NCBI GenBank assembly: GCA_023425225.1
Contig: JAFADB010000095.1
Location: 1 to 5,103, forward strand
Direction: 5' to 3'
DNA length: 5,103 bases
Origin: Pseudomonadota bacterium
GTDB taxonomy: Bacteria > Pseudomonadota > Gammaproteobacteria > Xanthomonadales > Xanthomonadaceae
Under the pieces are notes generated by a model. That model saw nothing but the letters and a program-made list of their open reading frames with translations, made no database searches and was not told the DNA's origin. Positions 1 to 5,103 of this stretch are shown one piece after another (the first letter of the stretch is position 1; every line of letters starts with the position of its first letter). A program made the translations under genes and the position numbers.

Positions 1-2
1 CC

Positions 3-6
3 GAGG
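3..6 (+). promoter_or_regulatory. Shine-Dalgarno of tldD
   Basis: A GAGG lies seven bases before the ATG at 14, a good distance for a ribosome binding site. It supports that ATG as the true start. Any promoter would lie left of the window. Confidence 0.65.
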
Positions 7-13
7 CATTCGC

Positions 14-1456
14 ATGAATTCACCGATCGAACAGGCCGAGCAGCGCCTGCTTGTCCCCACCGGCCTGTCGCAGGCCAGTCTCGATGCCGTGCTCTCGCAG
101 CTGATGGCACCGTCCATCGATGCCGCCGACCTGTACTTCCAGCATTCGCGCAGCGAGTCGTGGGCGCTGGAGGATGGCCTGGTCAGGAGCGGTCGCCATG
201 CCATCGAGCAGGGGGTCGGCGTACGCGCGGTGTCCGGCGACAAGACCGGCTTCGCCTACTCCGACCTGATCGACCTGCCGTCGCTGCGGGAAGCGGCCGG
301 TTCGGCGCGCGCCATCGCCCACGCCGGCGGCAACGGCTGCGGCAGGGCGCTGGCGGTGAGCGCGCCCCGGCCGCTGTATCCGGCGCTGGATCCGGTCGAC
401 AGCCTGCCGGGCGACGCCAAGATCGCCCTGCTGCGCGAGATCGACGCCTGCGCGCGCGCCGCCGATCCGCGCGTCACCCAGGTGATGGCCAATCTCACCG
501 CCAGCAGCGAGACCGTGCTGATCGCCGCCTCCGACGGCACCCTGGTGGCCGACGTGCGGCCGCTGGTGCGGCTGAACGTGCAGGTCATCGCCGAGCAGGG
601 CGGCCGCCGCGAGTCCGGCAGCGCCGGCGGCGGTGGCCGCTTCGACCTGGTCGCGCTGACCGGGCGTGGTGCGGCGCGCGAGTACGCCCGCGAGGCGGTG
701 CGCCGCGCGCTGGTCAACCTGGAAGCGGTGGCGGCGCCGGCCGGCGAGATGACCGTGGTGGTCGGGCCGGGCTGGCCCGGCGTGCTGCTGCACGAGGCGG
801 TGGGCCACGGCCTGGAAGGCGACTTCAACCGCAAGCGCACCTCGGTGTTCTCCGAGCGCATGGGCCAGCGCGTGGCGGCGCCCGGGGTGACCATCGTCGA
901 CGACGGCACCCTGGCCGGCCGCCGCGGCTCGCTGTCGGTCGACGACGAGGGCACCGCGACCCAGTGCACCCCGCTGATCGAGGACGGCATCCTCAAGGGC
1001 TACATGCACGACCGCATGAGCGCGCGGCTGATGGGCAAGGCACGCACCGGCAATGGCCGCCGCGAGTCGTACGCGCACCTGCCGATGCCGCGCATGACCA
1101 ACACCTACATGCTGGCCGGCGAGCGCGAGCCGGACGAGATCCTGCGTTCGGTCAGGCGCGGCCTGTACGCGGTGAACTTCGCCGGCGGCCAGGTCGACAT
1201 CACCACCGGCAGCTTCGTGTTCTCGGCCAACGAGGCCTACCTGGTCGAGGACGGCCGCATCACCGCGCCGGTGCGCGGCGCCACCCTGATCGGCGCCGGC
1301 GCCGAGGTGCTGACGCGGGTGTCGATGGTCGGCAACGACCTGCGGCTCGATGCCGGCATCGCCACCTGCGGCAAGGCCGGGCAGAGCGTGCCGGTCGGCG
1401 TCGGCCAGCCCACCCTGAAGATCGACGCCATGACCGTGGGAGGCACCGCCGCATGA
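14..1456 (+). CDS. tldD: Metalloprotease TldD
   Basis: This is the catalytic subunit of the cytosolic TldD/TldE (PmbA) zinc protease. In E. coli the heterodimer degrades unfolded peptides, removes the microcin B17 leader and turns over the antitoxin CcdA. The protein has 480 residues, essentially the family length (about 481 in E. coli), so it is complete. The N-terminal domain holds the conserved DLYFQ (39-43) and QGVGVRA (66-72) stretches. The HExxxH zinc motif reads HEAVGHGLEGDF at 260-271, with H260 and H265 as ligands and E261 as the catalytic base. Further family blocks are GNGRRESYAHLPMPRMTNTY (346-365), GGQVDITTG (391-399), and a C-terminal block with C452 (TCGKAGQ), which matches the cysteine known as the third zinc ligand. 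The start is supported by GAGG at 3-6. The stop overlaps the pmbA start, so the two subunits are probably made together. No active-site residue is missing. The substrate in this organism cannot be read from the sequence. Confidence 0.97.
   Translation: MNSPIEQAEQRLLVPTGLSQASLDAVLSQLMAPSIDAADLYFQHSRSESWALEDGLVRSGRHAIEQGVGVRAVSGDKTGFAYSDLIDLPSLREAAGSARAIAHAGGNGCGRALAVSAPRPLYPALDPVDSLPGDAKIALLREIDACARAADPRVTQVMANLTASSETVLIAASDGTLVADVRPLVRLNVQVIAEQGGRRESGSAGGGGRFDLVALTGRGAAREYAREAVRRALVNLEAVAAPAGEMTVVVGPGWPGVLLHEAVGHGLEGDFNRKRTSVFSERMGQRVAAPGVTIVDDGTLAGRRGSLSVDDEGTATQCTPLIEDGILKGYMHDRMSARLMGKARTGNGRRESYAHLPMPRMTNTYMLAGEREPDEILRSVRRGLYAVNFAGGQVDITTGSFVFSANEAYLVEDGRITAPVRGATLIGAGAEVLTRVSMVGNDLRLDAGIATCGKAGQSVPVGVGQPTLKIDAMTVGGTAA
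1438..1443 (+). promoter_or_regulatory. Shine-Dalgarno of pmbA inside tldD
   Basis: GGGAGG lies nine bases before the pmbA ATG at 1453, within the last codons of tldD (part of VGGT). It is a strong match to the anti-SD sequence. It fixes the pmbA start even though the pmbA frame stays open far upstream. Confidence 0.7.
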
Positions 1457-2814
1457 ACCTGCTTGCCGATGTGGAACTGCGCGACGACAGCGCGGCGCAG
1501 CTGCAGGACCTGCAGGCGCTGTGCGAACAGGCGGTGGCGCTCTGCCGGCGGCTGGGCGCCGACCAGGCCGAGGCGGCGGTGCGTTCCTCCAGCGGCCTGG
1601 AAGTGGGCGTGCGCCTGGGCGAGGTGGAAACGCTGACCCGCACGCGCGGGCGCACGCTGACCGTGACCGCCTGGTTCGGCAGCCGCAAGGGCGTGGCCAG
1701 CACCGGCGACTTCGGCAACGACTCGCTGCGGCTCACCGCCGACACCGCCTGCGCCATCGCCCGCCGCACCGAGCCCGACCCGTACACCGGCCTGGCCGAT
1801 CCGCAGCTGCGTCCACGCGAGGTGCACGACCTGGACCTGTGGCATCCGTGGGCGCTGGACGCACGCCAGGCCATCGAACTGGCGCTGCAGGCCGAGGCCG
1901 CCGGGCGCGGCCACGACGCGAGGATCGTCAACTCGGAGGGCGCCGCGGTGGAGACCGCCGCGATCCTGTCGGCGCGCGCCGACTCGGCCGGCTTCGTCGG
2001 CGGCGAGCGGCGCACCCGGCACGAGCTGTCGGCCGCGTTCATCGCCCGCGACGCGCATGGCATGCACGGCGGCAGCTGGTACGACACCGCCTGCGCGTCC
2101 GCGGACCTGGCCGATCCCGGCGCCGTCGGCCGCCGCGCCGCCGAGCGCACGGTCGCCCGGCTGGACGGGCGCAGGCTGGGCACCCGGCAGTGCCCGGTGC
2201 TGTTCGCCGCCGACATGGCCGCCGGTCTGCTCGGCCATCTCGTCGCGGCGGCGCAGGGCAGCGCGGTCGCCCAGGGCGCCAGCTTCCTCGCCGGCCAGCT
2301 GCAGCAGCGCGTGCTGCCGGATTTCGTCGACCTGCGCGAATGTCCGCACCTGCGACGCGGACCGGGCTCGCGCAACCAGGACGCCGAGGGCGTGGCCACC
2401 ACCACCTCGCCGCTGGTCGCCGCCGGCCGCCTGCAGCGCTACGTGCTGGACAGCCACTCGGCGCGCCGCCTCGGGCTGGCCAGCACCGGCAACGCCGGCG
2501 GCATCAGCAACCTGGAGGTGAGCCACGGCGACGACGACCTGCAGGCGCTGCTGCGGCGCATGGACAGCGGCCTGCTGGTGACCCGGGTGATGGGCCAGGG
2601 CGTGTCGCTGGTGTCGGGCGACTATTCGCGCGGCGTGGCCGGCTTCTGGGTGGAACACGGCCGGATCGCCTACCCGGTGGAGGGGATCACCATCGCTTCC
2701 AACCTGAAGGACATGTACGCCGGCATCGTCGCGGTCGGCAGCGACGTGGACCGGCGCCTGCGCATCCGCACCGGCTCGATCCTGGTCGAGCGGATGACGG
2801 TGGCCGGCGCATGA
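1453..2814 (+). CDS. pmbA: Metalloprotease subunit PmbA (TldE)
   Basis: This is the non-catalytic partner of TldD in the cytosolic TldD/TldE protease, first known from maturation of microcin B17 in E. coli. It has 453 residues against about 450 in E. coli, so it is full length. Recognisable family blocks are GLLGHLVAAAQGSAV (258-272), SARRLGLASTGNAGG (336-350), MGQGVSLVSGDYSRG followed by FWVE (380-401) and ITIASNLKDM (412-421). The HExxxH motif of TldD is absent; the equivalent stretch reads GLLGHLV, as expected for this subunit, so the zinc site comes from TldD. The frame is open about 1.3 kb upstream of this ATG, but that stretch is tldD read out of frame. The ATG at 1453 is preferred for the GGGAGG at 1438-1443, the family length and the ATGA overlap with tldD. 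In E. coli the two genes are unlinked; here adjacency directly supports heterodimer formation. The stop overlaps another ATG at 2811. Confidence 0.96.
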   Translation: MNLLADVELRDDSAAQLQDLQALCEQAVALCRRLGADQAEAAVRSSSGLEVGVRLGEVETLTRTRGRTLTVTAWFGSRKGVASTGDFGNDSLRLTADTACAIARRTEPDPYTGLADPQLRPREVHDLDLWHPWALDARQAIELALQAEAAGRGHDARIVNSEGAAVETAAILSARADSAGFVGGERRTRHELSAAFIARDAHGMHGGSWYDTACASADLADPGAVGRRAAERTVARLDGRRLGTRQCPVLFAADMAAGLLGHLVAAAQGSAVAQGASFLAGQLQQRVLPDFVDLRECPHLRRGPGSRNQDAEGVATTTSPLVAAGRLQRYVLDSHSARRLGLASTGNAGGISNLEVSHGDDDLQALLRRMDSGLLVTRVMGQGVSLVSGDYSRGVAGFWVEHGRIAYPVEGITIASNLKDMYAGIVAVGSDVDRRLRIRTGSILVERMTVAGA

Positions 2815-2909
2815 GCCATCCGCGACCCGCCATCGCCGCGCCGGGGATCGCCCGCCGCAGGTGTATCGTGGGCGCGCTTTTCCCGCCTGACCCGACCGCA
2901 CCGACATGA
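2811..2909 (+). CDS. Possible 32-residue mini-ORF between pmbA and the PLP enzyme
   Basis: This short ORF starts at an ATG overlapping the pmbA stop (ATGA 2811-2814) and ends at a TGA overlapping the next gene's start (ATGA 2906-2909). The 32-residue peptide begins MSHPRPAIAA and ends PPDPTAPT. It is rich in proline, alanine and arginine, has one cysteine and no recognisable domain. No clear Shine-Dalgarno precedes it. The neat overlaps would allow ribosomes to pass from pmbA to the PLP enzyme, which itself has no visible ribosome binding site. Open frames of this size are common by chance at this GC content. I do not recognise it and think it more likely non-coding than coding. Confidence 0.15.
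   Translation: MSHPRPAIAAPGIARRRCIVGALFPPDPTAPT
2864..2869 (+). promoter_or_regulatory. Weak candidate -10 element for the PLP enzyme gene
   Basis: TATCGT stands out as a relatively AT-containing hexamer in a GC-rich gap, about 36 bases before the ATG at 2906, and is directly preceded by TG. It matches TATAAT at four of six positions. No convincing -35 hexamer is seen at the usual distance, so the call is tentative. If real, it would give this gene its own transcript with a leader of about 30 bases, independent of tldD-pmbA. Confidence 0.22.
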
Positions 2910-4021
2910 CCCATCGCGACTGGGTGGCCCAGGCCATCCGCAAGATCGAGGCCGACTTCAACCGCTCGGCCGATACCCACCTGATCCCGCTGTCGCTGCC
3001 CGGCTTCCCCGGCATCGACATCTACCTGAAGGACGAGTCCAGCCACCCCACCGGCAGCCTCAAGCACCGGCTGGCGCGTTCGCTGTTCCTGTACGCGCTG
3101 GCCAACGGCTGGCTGCGCGAGGGCGCGCCGGTGATCGAGGCCTCCAGCGGCTCGACCGCGGTGTCGGAGGCCTACTTCGCCCGCCTGCTGGGGCTGCCGT
3201 TCGTGGCGGTGATCCCGGCCTCGACCTCGCCGGAGAAGATCGCCGCCATCGAGTTCCAGGGCGGGCGCTGCCAGCTGGTCGAGCGCGCCTGCGACCTGGA
3301 CGGCGCCTCGCACCGGCTGGCGCGCGAGACCGGCGGCCACTTCATGGACCAGTTCACCTACGCCGAGCGCGCCACCGACTGGCGCGCCAACAACAACATC
3401 GCCGAGTCGATCTTCAAGCAGATGGCGCTGGAACCGCACCCGGTGCCGGAGTGGATCGTCTGCAGCCCCGGCACCGGCGGCACCGCGGCCACGCTTGGGC
3501 GCTACGTGCGCTACCGCTGCCACGACACCCGCATCCTGTGCGCGGACCCGGAGGTGTCGGTGTTCTTCGACGGCTACCGCGAAGCGCTGGCCGGCCGGCC
3601 CTGGCGCGACATCGCCAGCACCGGCGGGTCTCGGGTGGAGGGCATCGGCCGGCCGCGGGTGGAGCCGAGCTTCATCCCCAGCTGCGTGGACGCGATGGTC
3701 AAGGTGCCCGACGCGCTGAGCCTGGCGGCGATGCGCCACGTCAGCGCCACCCTGGGCCGGCGCGTGGGCGGCTCCACCGGCACCAACTTCGTCGGCGTGC
3801 TGGCCGCCGCCCAGCGCATGCGCGCGGCCGGGCGCAGCGGCTCGATCGTGACCATCCTGTGCGATTCGGGCGAGCGCTACGCCCACAGCTACTACGACCC
3901 GGCCTGGTACCCGGCGCACGGCATCGACACCGTGCAGGCCGATGCCGCGATCGCCGCGGCGGTGGCCGGCGGCACGCTACCGGCGCTGGACTGCGTGGAG
4001 CTGGCCGACGCCGGCGCGTAG
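2906..4021 (+). CDS. PLP-dependent cysteine synthase-family enzyme, probably Cds1-type L-cysteine desulfhydrase
   Basis: This is a fold-type II PLP enzyme of 371 residues with the cysteine synthase fold. The N-terminal KDESSHPTGSLKHRLARSLF (42-61) carries the PLP lysine K53. SSGST (80-84) sits where cysteine synthases have the TSGNTG substrate loop. GTGGT (189-193) is the phosphate-binding loop, GGSTGTN is at 288-294, and CDSGERY (319-325) contains the serine expected near the PLP ring nitrogen. As I remember it, DESxHPTGSLKHR is typical of Cds1-type proteins such as Mycobacterium Cds1, which release sulfide, pyruvate and ammonia from cysteine. The changed substrate loop also argues against ordinary O-acetylserine sulfhydrylase, but activity is inferred, and many databases would call it only cysteine synthase family. 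It should be cytosolic, as no signal peptide or membrane segment is seen. The ATG at 2906 has no clear Shine-Dalgarno. It is kept because the family N-terminus (MTHRDWVAQAIRKIEADF) begins there. It lies 91 bases after pmbA on the same strand and may be cotranscribed. Confidence 0.85.
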   Translation: MTHRDWVAQAIRKIEADFNRSADTHLIPLSLPGFPGIDIYLKDESSHPTGSLKHRLARSLFLYALANGWLREGAPVIEASSGSTAVSEAYFARLLGLPFVAVIPASTSPEKIAAIEFQGGRCQLVERACDLDGASHRLARETGGHFMDQFTYAERATDWRANNNIAESIFKQMALEPHPVPEWIVCSPGTGGTAATLGRYVRYRCHDTRILCADPEVSVFFDGYREALAGRPWRDIASTGGSRVEGIGRPRVEPSFIPSCVDAMVKVPDALSLAAMRHVSATLGRRVGGSTGTNFVGVLAAAQRMRAAGRSGSIVTILCDSGERYAHSYYDPAWYPAHGIDTVQADAAIAAAVAGGTLPALDCVELADAGA

Positions 4022-4082
4022 AGCCTCGCTCGCCCGGCCAGGCTTTTCCGGCACGGCCCCAGCCGGGCAAGCCCGGCTCTGC
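4018..4082. repeat. REP-like inverted repeat filling the convergent gap
   Basis: The stretch opens with GTAGAGCC (4018-4025), overlapping the TAG stop of the PLP gene, and closes with GGCTCTGC (4075-4082), whose reverse complement is GCAGAGCC. The two ends are thus inverted copies with one mismatch. Inside, GCCCGGC occurs at 4032-4038 and 4071-4077, and GCCGGGC at 4062-4068 can pair with either copy. AGAGCC at 4020-4025 can also pair with GGCTTT at 4041-4046 using one G-T pair. GTAG-headed palindromes are known as REP (SMAG-type) elements in Stenotrophomonas and relatives. Membership here is an inference from one copy. Confidence 0.4.
4061..4078. terminator. Perfect GC hairpin between convergent genes, possible bidirectional terminator
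   Basis: AGCCGGGC, two bases, then GCCCGGCT form a perfect 8-bp inverted repeat (realistically 7 bp with a four-base loop). It starts 40 bases after the PLP gene stop and ends 24 bases beyond the comM stop. Neither strand has a proper T-tract after the stem, so it is not a classic intrinsic terminator. The only T run nearby is TTTT at 4044-4047 on the plus strand, before this stem. It may act by slowing polymerase or protecting 3' ends. Confidence 0.45.
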
Positions 4083-4101
4083 GCCTGCGGCGCCGCCGTG
4101 G

Positions 4102-5103
4102 TCAGCCGCCGCTGCCGCTGCCGGCCTCCATCCGCCGGTAGCTGATCGCCTCGGTCAGGTGCGGCGTTTCGATGTCGGCGGCGCCGGCCAGGTCGGCGAT
4201 GCTGCGCGCCACCCGCAGGATGCGGTGCATCGAGCGCGCCGACAGCCGCAACTGCTCGATCGCGCGCTCGAGCAACGCCTGGTCGCGTTCGTGCAGCCGG
4301 CAATGGCGTTCGGTCTCGGCCTGTCCCAGCCGCGCGTTCGGCGTGCCGGCGCGGGCCAGCTGGCGTTCGCGTGCCTGCTCGACGCGCCGGCGGATGCCGG
4401 CCGAATCCTCGCCGGCCGGCGCCTGCGGCCGGAGTTCCTGCGGCGACAGCCGCGGCACCTCCACGTGCAGGTCGATGCGCTCCAGCAGCGGCCCGGAGAT
4501 CCGCGCGCGGTAGCGGCGCACCACGTCCGGCGAACAGCGGCAGCGCCCGCTGGCATCGCCGGCCCAGCCGCACGGGCACGGGTTCATCGCCGCCACCAGC
4601 TGGAAGCGCGCCGGGAAATCGGTGCTGCGCGCCGCCCGCGAGACCGTCACCGTGCCCGATTCCAGCGGCTCGCGCAGCACCTCCAGTGCATGCCGGCTCC
4701 ACTCGGGCAGCTCGTCCAGGAACAGCACGCCGTTGTGCGCCAGCGAGATCTCGCCGGGCCGCGGATGGGTGCCGCCGCCGATCAGTGCCACCGCGCTGGC
4801 GGTGTGGTGCGGCGAGCGGTACGGGCGCTGGCGCCAGCGTGCCGGGTCGAAGCCGCGGCCGCTGACCGAGGCGATCGCCGCCGTTTCCAGCGCCTCGGCC
4901 TCGCTGGCCTCGGGCAGGATGCCGGGCAGGCGCGAGGCCAGCAGTGTCTTGCCGCTGCCTGGGCTCCCGCACAGCAGGACGTGATGGCCGCCGGCGGCGG
5001 CGACTTCCAGCGCCCGCTTGGCGCTTTCCTGTCCCTTGATGTCGATGAGATCGGGCAGGTTGGCCGGGTTCTGGCGGATCGCAGGCTCGGGGCGGCTCAG
5101 CAC
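4102..5103 (-). CDS. comM: ComM (YifB) Mg-chelatase-like AAA+ ATPase, N-terminus outside the window
   Basis: ComM is a hexameric helicase that drives branch migration and so helps transforming DNA integrate by homologous recombination. The visible part has 333 codons. Walker A is GSPGSGKT (visible residues 46-53), Walker B is VLFLDEL (126-132), and sensor 1 lies in MNPCPCGW (173-180). The cysteines of CPCG (176-179) and CRC (188-190) look like the metal-binding insert of the family. LLERIDLHVEV (206-216) carries the probable arginine finger. The C-terminal SMHRILRVARSIADLAG (291-307) is the sensor-2 helix region. Family members have about 500 residues, so roughly 170 are missing, including most of the N-terminal Lon-protease-like domain. 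The GTG at the window edge is simply an internal valine codon. The reading frame shows no break. The gene converges on the PLP enzyme gene across an 80-base gap. Presence of comM does not prove competence, since it is widespread. Confidence 0.95.
   Translation of the reverse strand: MLSRPEPAIRQNPANLPDLIDIKGQESAKRALEVAAAGGHHVLLCGSPGSGKTLLASRLPGILPEASEAEALETAAIASVSGRGFDPARWRQRPYRSPHHTASAVALIGGGTHPRPGEISLAHNGVLFLDELPEWSRHALEVLREPLESGTVTVSRAARSTDFPARFQLVAAMNPCPCGWAGDASGRCRCSPDVVRRYRARISGPLLERIDLHVEVPRLSPQELRPQAPAGEDSAGIRRRVEQARERQLARAGTPNARLGQAETERHCRLHERDQALLERAIEQLRLSARSMHRILRVARSIADLAGAADIETPHLTEAISYRRMEAGSGSGG

Noticed and set aside
20..1078. Antisense frame of 352 codons opposite tldD.
   Set aside because: No domain is recognisable and the composition is skewed to His, Arg, Ala and Gly, as for GC-driven shadows. 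The plus-strand tldD explains the conservation.
160..1452. Upstream extension of the pmbA frame by about 430 codons, suggesting a giant fusion protein.
   Set aside because: This stretch is tldD read out of frame, giving an Arg/Gly/Ala-rich translation without motifs. The pmbA family length and the GGGAGG at 1438-1443 place the start at 1453.
1237..3021. Antisense open frame of 594 codons spanning pmbA and its flanks.
   Set aside because: It runs opposite two well-recognised genes, has low-complexity Ala/Gly/Arg/His-rich composition and no domain. Long antisense frames are expected when third positions are nearly all G or C.
4022..4101. Possible small RNA gene or attachment site in the convergent gap.
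   Set aside because: There is no promoter-like element or tRNA-like fold, and the inverted repeats are adequately explained as a terminator or REP-like element. No direct repeats suggest integration.
3977..4972. Second long minus-strand frame overlapping comM (331 codons).
   Set aside because: It is an out-of-frame shadow of comM; all AAA+ motifs fall in the other frame, and the translation is Arg/Ala/Gly/Pro-rich with no recognisable domain.
1..5103. Novel defence, mobile or RiPP system.
   Set aside because: All four main genes belong to well-known core families. No transposase, toxin-antitoxin pair, CRISPR repeat or RiPP-modifying enzyme was found.

Overview
The window is a compact stretch of very GC-rich bacterial chromosome, roughly 70% G+C by eye with strong third-position G/C. 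It holds four protein genes and little intergenic DNA. The proteins closely resemble gammaproteobacterial forms, as I remember TldD, PmbA and ComM of E. coli. The composition and a GTAG-type REP-like palindrome suggest a Xanthomonadales-type organism (Lysobacter, Luteimonas, Stenotrophomonas or Xanthomonas). That placement is an inference; no rRNA or lineage-specific marker is present.

Layout. From 14 to 2814 on the plus strand lie tldD and pmbA (tldE). Their stop and start overlap in an ATGA at 1453-1456, so they form a translationally coupled pair encoding the two halves of the TldD/TldE metalloprotease. Only TldD carries the HExxxH zinc motif. A gap of about 90 bases follows, holding a doubtful 32-codon ORF (2811-2909) that overlaps both neighbours by ATGA and a weak possible promoter. 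A PLP-dependent enzyme of the cysteine synthase fold (2906-4021, plus) comes next, most like Cds1-type cysteine desulfhydrases. The last gene is convergent: the C-terminal two thirds of ComM (YifB), an AAA+ ATPase of the Mg-chelatase-like family (4102-5103, minus), cut by the right edge of the window. The 80-base convergent gap at 4022-4101 holds a perfect 8-bp GC palindrome and other inverted repeats that probably insulate the two converging genes.

Function. TldD and PmbA act together as a peptidase on unfolded or leader peptides. The PLP enzyme probably handles cysteine and sulfide. ComM is a branch-migration helicase that helps incoming DNA integrate during natural transformation. I see no functional link among the three units beyond adjacency. 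They look like conserved core genes, and I found no sign of a mobile element, CRISPR array, RNA gene or new defence system. The points most worth a second look are the convergent palindrome, the ATGA-bracketed mini-ORF, and the unusual substrate loop of the PLP enzyme.
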